64,000 nt of DNA from Dipylidium caninum (Eukaryota; Platyhelminthes; Cestoda; Cyclophyllidea; Dipylidiidae), in NCBI GenBank assembly GCA_017562135.1, contig QEYB01001497.1:124001-188000 (forward strand), read 5' to 3'. A model generated the notes under the pieces. It was not told the origin of the DNA. It searched no databases and worked only from the letters and a program-made list of their open reading frames with translations. Both the position numbers and the translations under genes were made by a program. Shown here one piece after another: positions 1 to 10,655 of this stretch; the first letter of the stretch is position 1; every line of letters starts with the position of its first letter.

Positions 1-514
1 CTTCCACCGTCCACCATTCGCTGCACCCCTCTTTCTACCAACTACCTCGACCGTATAATCATTCTCTGTCCTGACTACGATGTGGCACTAAGCGACGGTC
101 GGCGAAGGAGGCAAGACGGACGTCAACAAAAGTGTCAGGTGTAGTGATTCGACCATGAAAGGAGCTCCCGCGGCGGGGAGTTGCTCGGTGCGGAGTCCCT
201 TGCAACAGGAGTACACCGATGACAGGGTGAGTGGAGAGACGCACTGGAATAGGCTCTTCCGCAGTCCATTTCAGGTGAGGAAGTGGAAGAGGAGGCTAAG
301 CGAGGGGCGTAGTGACAAGATCTAACTCTATCCAGAAGAATGTTGGCAGTTCAGAGGAGTCATGTGTCAAATTAATCAACTGGCGTTGTCTCCGACCTCG
401 CAACAACCACTGTTCGTTCAGCTCTTTGTCGTCCCGGGTGCGAAACTGTGGAACGGCGAGGGATAATCCACTCTACCGCAAAATAAGCTTACTGAATACG
501 GTAAATGCCACCGA
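1..514. other. Left-edge stretch without a defined gene
   Basis: I see no exon that I can defend here. The stretch is moderately GC-rich with only short open frames. It lies immediately upstream (plus sense) of the P4-ATPase-like fragment at 515-673, so earlier exons of that gene or pseudogene could be here or beyond the window edge. The open frame of the fragment extends a little leftward past 515 but loses family resemblance. Confidence 0.4.
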
Positions 515-673
515 GCAGTCCTTCTGCCCGAGTGGCAATCTCTGTTGATCTTCTTCATTCCTTGCCTCGTCTTCGCCGATACCAACGCCAGTATGGACGA
601 ACTCGGTACCACGTGCATGAATGCCCTCGTATTCACCGCCATCGTGCATATCGCTCTGGAGACTAAGTCCTTC
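515..673 (+). pseudogene. P4-type ATPase (flippase) membrane-domain fragment
   Basis: One open frame reads through QSLLIFFIP, then LGTTCMNALVFTAIVH and ALETKSF. This is the order found in the C-terminal membrane domain of P4-ATPases (lipid flippases, ATP10/ATP11-like), where a QSL-IFFIP helix is followed by LGT..., a hydrophobic helix and an ET-K-W/F motif. Two hydrophobic segments are visible. After ETKSF (ends 673) the expected helix, usually starting T-W, is absent. The frame instead runs on as a charged, arginine-rich sequence, and no GT donor sits at the break. A possible second scrap in another frame (about 785-937) has a YEW...TFDP pattern loosely like the last flippase helices. This could be a decayed copy, or one real exon whose partners are damaged or off the edge. 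The family call is moderate and the pseudogene status is inferred. Confidence 0.5.
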
Positions 674-1614
674 GACCTCGACGTCGCCCCGAGTCTAGAC
701 ACCCTAGCAGCACGACTTCGAAGGAAGTATAGTGTGGGCGTGAGCTTGCCCCTCGGGCGGTACGTCGAGGAGCACGATAACTGCCAACTTCGACGCAGTG
801 TACGAAGACGCCGGAACCTACGAGTGGGCGAGCCGAACAACATTCGATCCCATATCGCACAGTGGTTCACTTGGGCAAATCGTCTTCTCCGGCGCAGGCC
901 TACTTTACGCCGAAACATTGACCAGCCTTCCGTAGTTCTGGTACGCAACGCGCAGCTCGTCGCGGTGACTCCGTTTAACGAGTATTCAGTAGCATGAGCT
1001 GATTGCCTTCCCTTCACCTCGTGAGAGAGCAAACCCGAGGGCGGACAAAGTAAAATGGGGGAATAATCTTCTGAAATCACTTTAACCTCTCCATCCATTC
1101 CACACTATCCACAATTACGTGTAATCACGATAAGTCAACACTCTCCGACTTCTTGTCCGCGGCGGCGCAGACTTTGCTGTCTCTCGGCCACTCAAGAATG
1201 AGGAGTCTGGCCGCACTCCACGCCTCTCACCATGCCAACAGGCCACTTTCAAGCTGGTGATGGAAACAAACTCGGCTGAATGAACACTCGCTAGGCTAAA
1301 TTTAGACTGGAGAGAGGCTGCGCCCGCATGAAGTCGTGCAGTGTGGACGGACGAGTTTTGCCACACACAAACTACTCCGCCGCGCGTTGGGTTTCATGGA
1401 TGTGAATTCCCGTCGGCCAAACAGTCCCTGGTTTACTGCGCCGCTTTGAGTGGGCCAAAAAGCGCCGCGCGAGGTTTAAATTAAGGGACGATGTGAGAGA
1501 GAGAGAGAGAAAAGCGGAATAAACCAGGAACGCACAAGGATGTAATTTCAACCCAGATGATATGAAAATGTTTGGATCTTTTCTCAGTTTGTGTGTGTGT
1601 GTGTGTGTGCAGAT
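674..1614. other. Spacer between flippase fragment and GPCR 3' end
   Basis: No convincing gene. The stretch holds overlapping arginine-rich open frames on both strands that look like by-products of GC-rich sequence. It includes a short GA run near 1498-1511 and a (GT)n microsatellite at about 1591-1609, just downstream of the GPCR stop codon. I could not identify a clear polyadenylation signal for the GPCR. Confidence 0.5.
1591..1609. repeat. (GT)n microsatellite
   Basis: An uninterrupted GT dinucleotide run lies about 5 bases beyond the stop codon of the minus-strand GPCR, so it would fall in the 3' untranslated region as a CA repeat. Confidence 0.9.
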
Positions 1615-3637
1615 TTACAAAAGATTGTCTAAATGCGTCTCCTGGTAGGCCAGGGGAAGGGTGTGGCGTATGAACTGAGTAGAGGCGTTTTTGGCGTCCC
1701 GATTGGCACGTAGTATGCTGGCCACCACGAAGGGCGGACACCAGGACTTGCTGGTCAGGCAGGAGGGGAGGAGGAGGCGGAGGTTGTTCTCTCTATACTG
1801 ACGTCCCACATCGTGCAGTCGCTGCGAGGTGACATGCAACTGAAACTGACTGCCAGTCAACGGCCGACCAGTCCACGTTGCCCGTCTCTTCGCATACTTT
1901 ACCTTCCCCCGTGTTTCCGCCAACAGACGTCGTCGTTTCGTCCAAAAGCGCTTTGAATGACTGTGCACACGTACGAGGAGTTTTTCATTGGGTGCAGTGG
2001 CCAAATCCTCTCTTGCCTGTTTTAACAGGGATTGTGAATTGGCCACCGAGTCGGCGTCCTCTCGGGTGGACGCCCGGGGGCGGAGGCGGGGACGGTGAGG
2101 CTCACCGGGGGAAATCGGGGTAATTACCTCGCCAGAGGCGCTGGCCTGATTCGTGGGCAGGCCTAAGGCAGATCGTTGTGACTCCCTTAAAAATTCATGA
2201 GACGATGAGGAGGGCGACTGCATCGGCGTTATTGACCGTCCCATGGTGGCATTGGCCAGAGCTACCGGTCGGCCACCGGCCTGTGGAATTACGGCAATGC
2301 TGACCCGCCACACGTGGTCGGAGTAGGTGGAGAAAGCGAGACGGTCTGGACTGTCGTAGACGGCGTTGGGGTCTGTCGCTGGCACCGCCTCGTTACTTGA
2401 CTCCAAAGCCGCCTGTCTGGGCGCTCGCCTGTGCTTCACCCGGTAGGCGTCTGCAGACAGCGACTCAGTCAAATGCAGGCATCGGTTGGTCTGTTCCACA
2501 GTCGCATATCTTCCGCTCTCCAACACGTTGGAGCACTTCGTCGGGTGGAGGTACTTTCGTCGTAGGTTACACATTTCTATCCACCGATCGAGTTGACGCT
2601 TAAAATGACTGTTCAGCGTGGCATAGAGGAAGAAATTCGCCGAGTAGGTGATCAGACAGATGCAGTTGGTAATGGCGCGGTACAGACGGTAGGGCGGCCA
2701 ACACGCCAGTGAGTTGGCCGTCCTGCCAAAGAGTCGTAGGACCACCTGATAGTTGGAGACATAGGCGAAAGCCTGGGGTATTTGGCCAGCCAGGAAGAGG
2801 CCCACGATGGCCACCAGGAGGACGGTGAGTTTGCGCTGTGCCGCCTGCCGTCGCTCACTCCGACGCGTGGAGGCGAGAGTTGCGGCATTTGTCACGCCGG
2901 TTTGGGCGGTGGTACACGCCAAAGTCCCACCCGCATTGGCACTGCTGCCGACAGACTGCTTCGCACTCTTCACACCTCTTCGCAACAGGCGCCAACGTGA
3001 GTTGGCCAGTCGAATGAACTTAATTAGGTAGAAGTTGATGACACAGAGGAGGACGAGGGGGATGATGTGCACACAGATGGTGCGGAGCCAAGTGTACACA
3101 GCGTAGGATTGCGATTTACCAAACTCGGTCACGTCGACACGCCATCGCACGGTGATGGCCTCCTCCGCCCTCGTGCTATTGTCGACTGGAGAGCGCTTAT
3201 TATGCGTTGACCGAAAAAACATTGGAATATTAATGAGGATGCTGAGGATGATCACCTTGATAATGGTCTCGAGGACATTGTCGTTGAAGAGGGAGAAGAG
3301 GCGTTGGAAGGCGAGGATGGTGGGACGGAAGAAGGCGTGGCACCCGCAACAACGCGGACAGCCGGCCTGACTCGAGTGACGCCTCGCCTTGTGGCTTGAC
3401 ATTGTGGACTGGCAACAGAGCGCCTTGTGCAGGCCGCGGCGTGGACGCCACATGCCCGGACAGCCGATGTTGTGCATGGCGACGTAGCGCTCGATGGAGA
3501 GGAGGAGGGTGAGGAAGATGCTCGCTGTCTCCGAGGCGTTCGAGACGGGGAAGTGCACGTAGGCGGTGTAATAGGAGATGCCCAGACGGAAAGCCTTGAA
3601 CCAGGGCTTCAGACAGGCCTCGAGGAAGCCTTTACAC
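1615..3637 (-). CDS. GPCR exon 2 (TM3-TM7 and C-tail)
   Basis: The frame opens after TGCGTGCAG (exon starts at 3637) and stays open for 674 codons to a TAA at 1615. It carries the ERY motif ending TM3, a Cys-rich basic second loop, TM4-TM5, a long Ser/Thr/Arg-rich third loop, TM6, TM7 and a basic Ser-rich tail. Two Arg-rich frames on the opposite strand over this exon are shadows. A short late intron in the tail cannot be excluded. Confidence 0.85.
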
Positions 3638-6600
3638 CTGCACGCAATGCACACAACGCGGTTACGCACATGTGGCATCACCTCACACCTCGCAACTCTC
3701 AACCAACCGCGCCAAATCAGTCAAACTACCGCCATCTACTGGCAGACACGGTCAAAATTTGGGATGTGCGTCCTCTCGCGACTAGTTACTCGACTGCACG
3801 TCTCACAGACACCCACGAGGGTGTCCGCCGCCTGGAAGCCTACGTTTTCCTCTAGTCTGGGGCGTGTGGAGGCTGAGAGGATTGGGCAACTGGACGTGGT
3901 GGATGGGGATGAGTTGACGGCAAGTAAGTAGGTCGAAAACTATCACGTGGGTCTTTATATTTACCCTGTATTCACTTACGACTGCGAGAGATGCATTGCG
4001 GTGCGCGCTCGAGACGCCAACACATTTAATTTAGGACACAGTTTTGTTATTCACTTCGTAATGCCATTTTTCGTGCTTATATCCCATGCTTAGGGCATAT
4101 TTCACCGAGACGAGTCGGAAACACAGCGCAACTTCCGCCTGCTTCTCCTGTAAGGCTTCAGAGTGACTCGGAGCGCGGCTGCTCGACGGGGAGAAACACT
4201 GATGAGGCGTTGGGGGTGGATCCATTAATGGCAAAAACACTGGAAGTTTCTCCAAACAAACTTCGCTCTGGCAGGTTGAGTGACGCCGGGGAGACTCAAG
4301 GCAGACCGCTGCCTCGTGTCGATGGCGGGAGGAAGAAGTGGGGGCGAAGACTGAGGAATGCGGTGCACACACACACACACACACGCGCGCTCGCTCGCCT
4401 ATTCGTGAACTCGAGTGTGAACGAGAAAAAAAAGCTTTGACTCGGAGGCGTCGGCGGCCCCAACTGCCGCAACGGCGGAGGGTCCAACGGCGGAGGGTCG
4501 AGGGTTTCGGGAAGGAGGGCGCTTCCTCGTCGCCTCCTCCGCCTCCACCATTGCCGCCGTTTCTTGCACCAAATCGTCATTTCTGATCGAGCAAGGGGCA
4601 GACGGCACGACAGCCCTGGGACACACCCCTGAGCCGTAATTTCGTCGAAAAACACTAGTTTGGCCATGTGGCGGAGTGGCGAAGAAGCGCTCGTCCGCTG
4701 CTCTTTCCCGCCCTCCTTCCTCGCCCTCCTTCCTTGCCCTCCTTCGTTCCTTCCTCGCAACAGCGGCGAGGACCTCCCACTGCCACGCCTCGAAGTGATG
4801 CGACGCGGACGAAGAAATTTATGGATGAAAAGCGAGCAGCGCCGCTCGCTCGGTCGGTCGGACAACACACGACGACCGACGTGGCGCTGCGACCCGCGTC
4901 GACCGGCGAAACAGCCGCTCTGCAGGAGGACATTTTGCCGCGTCCTCCGCCTTCCTCCGGGCTTTCTCGCGCCCATCATTGCCTTTTCCCCTAATCACGA
5001 ATCATTATTTTCATGAGAAAGAACCTTCTATTAGCAGAAGGATATCATAAAAGCGAAAGAAAAGGCAAAAGTGACTCGTCCGAAGTCACACATGCCAATC
5101 GAAAATTATTCCGACTCACTCAGAAAATAAATTAATGACGCCACAATTTGGACTGTGTACGTTTCACTTTTACCAAACACCCTCCATATTCACCCGACAT
5201 TTGACATTTCAACCACTGGGAGTTGTTTTTGAGAGAAGAAACGTCACCAACCAAAATGATATTACAAGCGACGCTGAGTGGTTTCTCACCTCTAAAAGGA
5301 AAGGTTTTTTCTCCCAAAGGTCAAATACGCTTTGCCCACTGGTTGGCAGAAGATTGTAAATGCCAATGGAAACTACTTCCAATGAAGACAATAAAAAAAG
5401 GCTAAAAGTGAGGCTTTTTTATTCCCCCCCCCCCCCCCATTCTATTTGACGCTCATTTCGGGGTTCTCAGCCTCGCACACGCGTTGGGTTTGTCTGTCCG
5501 CCCACCGCCCCGCCGCCGCCCGCCCGCCCCGCCGCCGCCCGCCCCGCGTTGCCTGCCTGCCTGCCTGCCGGCCAGTCTGTCTGTCTGTCTGCCAAGCTCG
5601 GCAAGTCGAATGGCAGACGGTGGGAGCAGACTGAGGTGTGATTTGGTCAAAAGGAGAACATTATCTCCGCAGTATGGCAGAGTGTCCACACGGTGATTGT
5701 CCACCGTTCCTGCCCGTCCGCCCGTCCGTCCGCCCGCCCGCCTGCCTGCCTGCCTTCCTTCCTACCACCGGACGGAGGCGCACAGCAGCCGCCGAGTCCT
5801 CCCACTGCCGTGCGGGAACTGACGTCGGCATGGGAAGAAGAAGCGTGGGAATTGAAAACGAACCGCATTGCTCCCTCGCCGCGACTCAGCACTGCTGCAC
5901 GAGGGCGACACACCGCGAGCGCGGGGCTTCAACTCCCCTCGACAAGTCAAACAACGTCTCCACTCGGTGACATTTCACGCGACATTTCCACCCACGACCG
6001 ATTAATAGCTGTTTCGTGGTCGCGAATCATTTTTTAGACGAGGAAAAAGTGGATCAGCAACCAAAGTGAGATTGGAAGACTTCGGTGATTTGTTAGCTCT
6101 AAAAATTGGGATTTTCCCTTAAAAAAAGGAAATCTGACTCGTCCAGTCGTTGGCAGAATACCGCACATGCCAATGGGAATTGTTCCACTTTGACTACAGG
6201 AAATATTTTTAAAAATTTGGGCTTTCTATTGTCTACTTCTATGCAATGCCCATTTCATGATTTCCAGCCTAATACGAGCCTTCGGCCTGCCCGCCTGCCT
6301 GTCCGCCTGCCTGTCCGCCTGCCAAAAGTGGGCAAGTCGACTGACAGGCGGTGGGGAAAGGCCACTTCAAGGCGAGTGGAAGCGCGGAAGCGTGTCCACG
6401 CAACTCGGCAGGACTCACCTTTGAAAGCCCAGTGGAAGGGTGGAGAGCAGAGTGGTGGCGTCGGTGGCGGACAACGCGATCACCATTTTGTACGCCGGTC
6501 CCACAAAATCCGGTTTGCGAAAGATTTGACAGTTAATGATGTTCAAGACGAAACCGGTCAAACAGATGGCCGGTTGCACGTAGAAGTAGATGGCAAATTC

Positions 6601-6669
6601 GGTTAGGGTGAGATCGCAGGGGCTGTGGAGGTGCGAAGCGTTTTTTTTGGGGTCTCCATTTCGTGAAGG
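1615..6669 (-). CDS. Rhodopsin-family neuropeptide-type GPCR (two exons)
   Basis: Predicted seven-transmembrane receptor built from exon 1 (6669-6419) and exon 2 (3637-1615). Exon 1 ends ...CAAAG before GTGAGT and exon 2 starts after TGCAG, so the split codon AG|G reads through in phase. The joined part is about 757 residues. TM1 (about 25-50) has GFVLN with the family Asn, and TM2 has ALSATD with the family Asp. TM3 ends LSIERY (the DRY position). TM4 is VIILSILINIP. TM5 is HIIPLVLLCVINFYLI. TM6 is LTVLLVAIVGLFLAGQIPQ. TM7 is CLITYSANFFLYATLNSHF (the NPxxY position). The second intracellular loop is long and Cys-rich. The C-tail after TM7 is over 250 residues. N-A-S in the short N-terminus is a possible glycosylation site. 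The closest resemblance is to FMRFamide/peptide-type receptors, and the ligand is unknown. The N-terminal end is not certain: a further 5' exon may exist above 6669. The 2.78-kb intron is mostly one arm of the inverted duplication. Confidence 0.82.
3638..6418 (-). other. GPCR intron 1 (2.78 kb)
   Basis: The intron is GTGAGT...TGCAG on the minus strand. From about 4134 to its exon-1 end it is identical, apart from small indels, to the inverted arm at 31.2-33.66 kb. It contains (CA)n near 4365, poly-C near 5425, and CCTG/CCGT-type tetranucleotide runs near 5550-5760 and 6290-6330. Its long open frames on both strands are low-complexity. Confidence 0.7.
4134..6605 (+). repeat. Inverted duplication, left arm
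   Basis: This 2.47-kb segment is the reverse complement of 31200-33656. Read side by side they match almost base for base. Examples are 6241-6440 against 31381-31580, which differ by one base in an A run, and the (CA)n/(GT)n tracts. Differences concentrate in homopolymers and short tandem runs, for example an extra CCTTCC-type block near 4725-4750. One end falls inside GPCR exon 1, near the codons for L-T-E-F, and the other falls inside the intron. Confidence 0.95.
4365..4392. repeat. (CA)n/(CG)n microsatellite
   Basis: A CA dinucleotide run passes into CG and then CTCG repeats. Its mirror copy, in GT form, is at about 33405-33423 in the other arm. Confidence 0.85.
6419..6669 (-). CDS. GPCR exon 1 (N-terminus, TM1-TM2)
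   Basis: The acceptor is a strong pyrimidine tract ending TTGCAG (AG at 6671-6670) and the donor is AAG|GTGAGT. The exon encodes a short extracellular segment with N-A-S, then TM1 with GFVLNIINC and TM2 with ALSATD. An open frame continues upstream to an ATG at 6828, but that part is leucine-rich and coincides with the pyrimidine tract, so I read it as intron. Everything from about 6605 downward is repeated at 31200-31386 in the opposite orientation. Confidence 0.75.
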
Positions 6670-7497
6670 CTGCAAGATGAGGAGGAGGACGAGGACGAAG
6701 AGGTGGAGGAGGAGAAAGAAGTGGATTAGGAGGAGGAACGCCTGCCGATCTGTCGTCTGGCCACTTTTCCCCTCTCTGCCAACCAGTAAATGCTGGGCAA
6801 ACAAAGTTTCCGCGCCCCTCCCCCTCACCCGGCGACGAATGGGAAGCGTCCTCGGTCTCTTCGAGCTTCCTATTGGCTACCCGTTTAAACTCCTCACCAA
6901 CTGATCAAGTAATAATTCAAGTCCCCCCTTCCCTTTTTTACGTCCACCCGCTGTGCTACATTGATCACAGCAGTCACTTTCACGGCGAAAGTCATCAGAG
7001 GCACCTTCTCAAGGAGTAGACAAAATTAACCGCTTTCTGTGGCCTCGAAGGGTCAATTTTCTATGGGAGGGTCGAAAGTAGTCCACTGGAAATGCTGTTC
7101 CCATGTTGCGAGAGGAAGTACGTCATTGTGTTAATCCCACGCCGGTAAATGGACTCGTGGTGGGAATTGAAGTTGTTTTTCGGGTGTGCGCCTGGAACAT
7201 CGCAAAACACTACGACTTAGGCACTCGATGAGGGCGCGGGGGGGGCTAGGGGGCGTTGAGGGGTTGACGGAGGGACAAAAACCATCATCTTTGACTCTTT
7301 TTGTCTTTCGCCCAAAATAAACCACCTCCGAAGGGATTGCTTTGTCCTCCGGCTCTCACACGGCCCGTGAGGATACAATCGCCTCAGCAATTGTGTTGAC
7401 CAAATGGAGAGAAGCGGGGTAAACAACGAGGTGTGGGGAGGGGGAGTGAAAAAAAGTGGAGGGTGGGGCAGAGAAGGAGTGAGTGAGTGAGTGAGTG

Positions 7498-8450
7498 TGG
7501 TCTCCTGTTTTGGGCGGGAGGAAAGTAGTCTGAAGGTGTTGGAAGGGACTTTCATTTTTTTAAATGTTTTTCCACAACATCCCAGAAAGAGGTCAACTCA
7601 CTGCCACATGACAAAACACTTGGGCATGAAAGGCCGTCCTGCCCTTGCCACTCTCAAGCTAACGTAGTGCCTTCCCGCCGCCACCGCCTCCTCCTCCTAC
7701 CTCTGCTGCTCTTCCTCCTCATCCGCTTCGGCTCCTCCTCGGCTTCTCCTCCTCCTCCTTTCAAACTTCATTCAGGGATAAGTCGGTAAACTTTGAGGGT
7801 GGATCGACCCAATCAAAATATTATGGCCAACCGCTTCGCAGCGTACGAAAGGTCGCTCCGCCCCCGCCACCCGCGGGAGCAAAAGTAGCACCATCCCGCC
7901 TCCTTCTCCTCCTCCTTCCGACCCCCACCTACGCCCCATTTCCTCATTCTGTTGTTGGTGGATGGGCTAAATCACCCGCCAAATAGAAGTTTGAGGGCGG
8001 AGGCACAGGCCACTCCTCAAACCGGGGTCAACTCCCTCCTCGCCCTCTTCGTGGTCTCCTGTTGTGTGGACGAGGGGAAAATAGTCTGAAGGTGGTGAAC
8101 GCGACTTCCATTTGTTTAAATGTTCGTCCACAACATCCCAGAAAGGGGTCAACTCACTGCCACATGACAAAACACTCGGGCATGAAAGGTCGTCTTGCCC
8201 TTGCCACTCTCTCGACCTAACGTAGTGCCTTTCCACCACCGCCGCCGCCGCCACCTCCTCCCTGCTGCTGCACCTCCCTCTCCTCCTGGTTCTACTTCTA
8301 CTTCTCCTGCTCCTCCTCACCTTTCCCCTTCTCCTCCTCTTTCTGCCCCCCACCTGCGCCCCATTTCCTCACCTGCCACATGGAAGTGTGAGGGTGGAGG
8401 CAGAGGCAACTCCTCAAAATTGCGAGGTGGGAAGACAGAAAGTCGTGAGT
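7498..8450 (+). repeat. Diverged direct repeat, two units
   Basis: Unit 1 begins near 7498 (GGTCTCCTGTTTTG) and unit 2 near 8052 (GGTCTCCTGTTGTG), an offset of about 554 bases. Shared landmarks include CCACAACATCCCAGAAAG, GGTCAACTCACTGCCACATG, ACAAAACACT and a terminal block around CACCTACGCCCCATTTCC / CACCTGCGCCCCATTTCC. Unit 1 carries extra sequence at about 7775-7905 that unit 2 lacks. Similarity is clear but imperfect, so this is an old tandem duplication. No coding capacity is recognised. Confidence 0.85.
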
Positions 8451-9221
8451 ATCACATCCACTGGACCTTTCTGTCCTTTCCCCTGGCAGCAATTTTTAAA
8501 AGGCACCACACGTTCATTTGGCGTAAGCTCGCTTTTCTCCACTTACGTCGGCGAGGGTAAACATGCCGACGAAGCAAATTAACTGGAGGAAAGCTTTTTT
8601 TCACGTTAGTCTTACGGGTGAAGCGACGGCGCACCGATAGTTAGTAATAAAATTCATCTGCGCCACTGCATTTGGTGGAAATTTCAACAAAAAAGAAATG
8701 CCACAGAGGAGATGTTTGGTTTGCTGAAGGAGCTCTTTCCGATAGGAAATGCGGAAGAAGATGGTTCGAAAACTTTGAACCCGGTAATTTCGTCCTTCCT
8801 GATGGGCCACGTTATGGACTGCCACCTTTGATCGTCAGGACCACTGAATCGCATCTCTTGTCAGAAAGGCTTCTTTCACCTCGCCAAAGCATTTCGGACC
8901 GCATGCGGAAGATAGGAATGATGATGTGGAAGTATTTGAGGTGGACGCCACATGGATGAGCTGAGAGGACTTTGGACGATCGAGTCTGCACGGGCACATC
9001 TCTGCTTGCTCGAAAAGGGATGGGCTCTTCTTGAAGCGGATGCGGAATGGGCATGTCGTGAGTCCGGCGAGCCCGAACCCTCCACCGCCAAAGCGAATTT
9101 GTCTCTCAACAAGAAGATTTTGTGCTGTGCGGGCCGGGGGCGCTCGACAGTCGAACGAAAAAGCTCAAAACGGAGGAGCAGCGCCAGTCGAGGAGAAGAG
9201 GCCCGCGATGCTCGGAGGGCC

Positions 9222-9273
9222 GAAAGGAGGAGAAGGAGGAGGAGGAGGAGGAGGAGGAGGAGGAGGAGGAGGG
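9222..9273. repeat. (GGA)n trinucleotide run
   Basis: A pure GGA/GAG tract opens poly-Glu, poly-Gly and poly-Arg frames on the plus strand and a poly-Leu frame on the minus strand. None of these should be read as a gene. Confidence 0.9.
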
Positions 9274-10510
9274 GGACATCGGACTGCATTGTGGCTATGC
9301 CAGGCCACGTGTCGCTTTGGCAACTCGTCACAAAATTAGAGAAGCGGCGAGGAAATTCCGTCGCATCCGCCGGTTTGCCTGGACTCTGCACCCTCGCGCG
9401 ACCATCACTCGTTTTTCTTGTCCTCACCCATTTCATCTTAAGGGCAAAAACATTTTAACAAAAAAGACGATATCAAAGAAGCACTTCTTCAACTTTTCGC
9501 ATCACCAAGATGAAGTATTCTTTCTTTTAAAAAAAAAGAGGATATACAATTTGTTTCTCATGCTGGCAAGAAGTCATTGCTAATAGTGGAAAGAACAACA
9601 GTTAAAAAAGTTTACTGACGTAAGGAAAAATTTTTATTTTGTTTTGCTGCCCAAAAAGAACAGAATTTTTTTGGTAAACCTATTATTTTCTTCCTGGGCG
9701 CTCCAGTTTTCCCCACCTTAACTGACTCAAGACGGGGGGTGAGGGGCAGGGGGGGGACGGGAGACGGGAGGTCGGGGGGGGACGCGGATATTCAGACTGC
9801 CAACCACTCCTTTTTTTATCAACTCAACTTCTAACCCTCCTTTTTTCTTCCCCGCGGCGTGGAGAATTAGGAGGAGAGTGTGGCGGGGAGGGGAGAGACT
9901 GGGAGGCTGTAGGGCTGGCGTTTGCCTCCCTTTTCCCGCCATCATTGGCGGTGGCAGCGGAGGACCTTCTTCCATCGCCTTATCACCTTCCACCCAGGGC
10001 AAATAGCGGAGAAGAGGGGGCTTGGGGACGGAGGGTGGAAGTCGCTTGTCACTGTCACATTTGTCTACCTGAGCACAGTAAACAAAGGCTCTTACTGCAT
10101 TTCACCCAGGTGGGGAAAGTTAGAGAAGGAAGTTGGGAAGAAGGGGCGGCTGAGTGAGTGCCTCGCGGAGGGGGGGGGTGAAGGAGACAGGCACAGTGAC
10201 TTGCGGCGTCTAAGGCGTCTGTCTTCAGCTTAGACCACCTCCTCCTGGAAATTTCTCTTTCAGTCACCTCGGTGGTGCCTCCTCGCGTTGTCGGTGTCTG
10301 CTACAAGTGGATTTCTCGTATTTTCCTCTATTGTGGTGGCGTCAAAATGAAGTTCCGGTGCGATCGCGCCTCCTGAAGTCTGGCTTTGGAGTAGAATCTG
10401 CCTTCTCCCGGTGATTACGCACACAGTCGAGACCTCTTCTTTTGGGTCGTGGAACCGAAGTCCTTGACCCCTCGGCCATCGCTGGTCACCTTCTCCGGCT
10501 GCTTTGTGGA

Positions 10511-10655
10511 CCAACTGCGTGGAAGGTGTACGAAGAAATCGCGCAAAGAAGCGTTCAGTTGACTATGCCCTGCGGCCGACTTCCAACTGCGTGGAAGGTG
10601 TACGAAGAAATCGCGCAAAAGAAGCGTTCAGTTGACTATGCCTCTGCGCCGACTT
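10511..10655 (+). repeat. 72-bp tandem repeat, two copies
   Basis: The block starting CCAACTGCGTGGAAGGTG at 10511 recurs at 10583, with a one-base difference in an A run (GCGCAAAG versus GCGCAAAAG) and minor changes near the end. Frames on both strands remain open across much of it, giving repeated short peptides. I see no other sign of coding. Confidence 0.9.

Noticed and set aside
418..1098. 226-codon open frame on the minus strand
   Set aside because: Arg/Ser-rich, without motif, and antisense to the flippase-like fragment. Composition suggests a shadow frame.
4296..4979. 227-codon minus frame and its 273-codon counterpart at 32811-33632 (+)
   Set aside because: The same low-complexity intronic sequence in the two duplication arms. 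Small indels between the arms change the frames, which real coding sequence would not tolerate.
8876..9436. Minus frame with a long poly-Leu stretch that resembles a signal or membrane segment
   Set aside because: Produced by the (GGA)n tract. No conserved sequence on either side.
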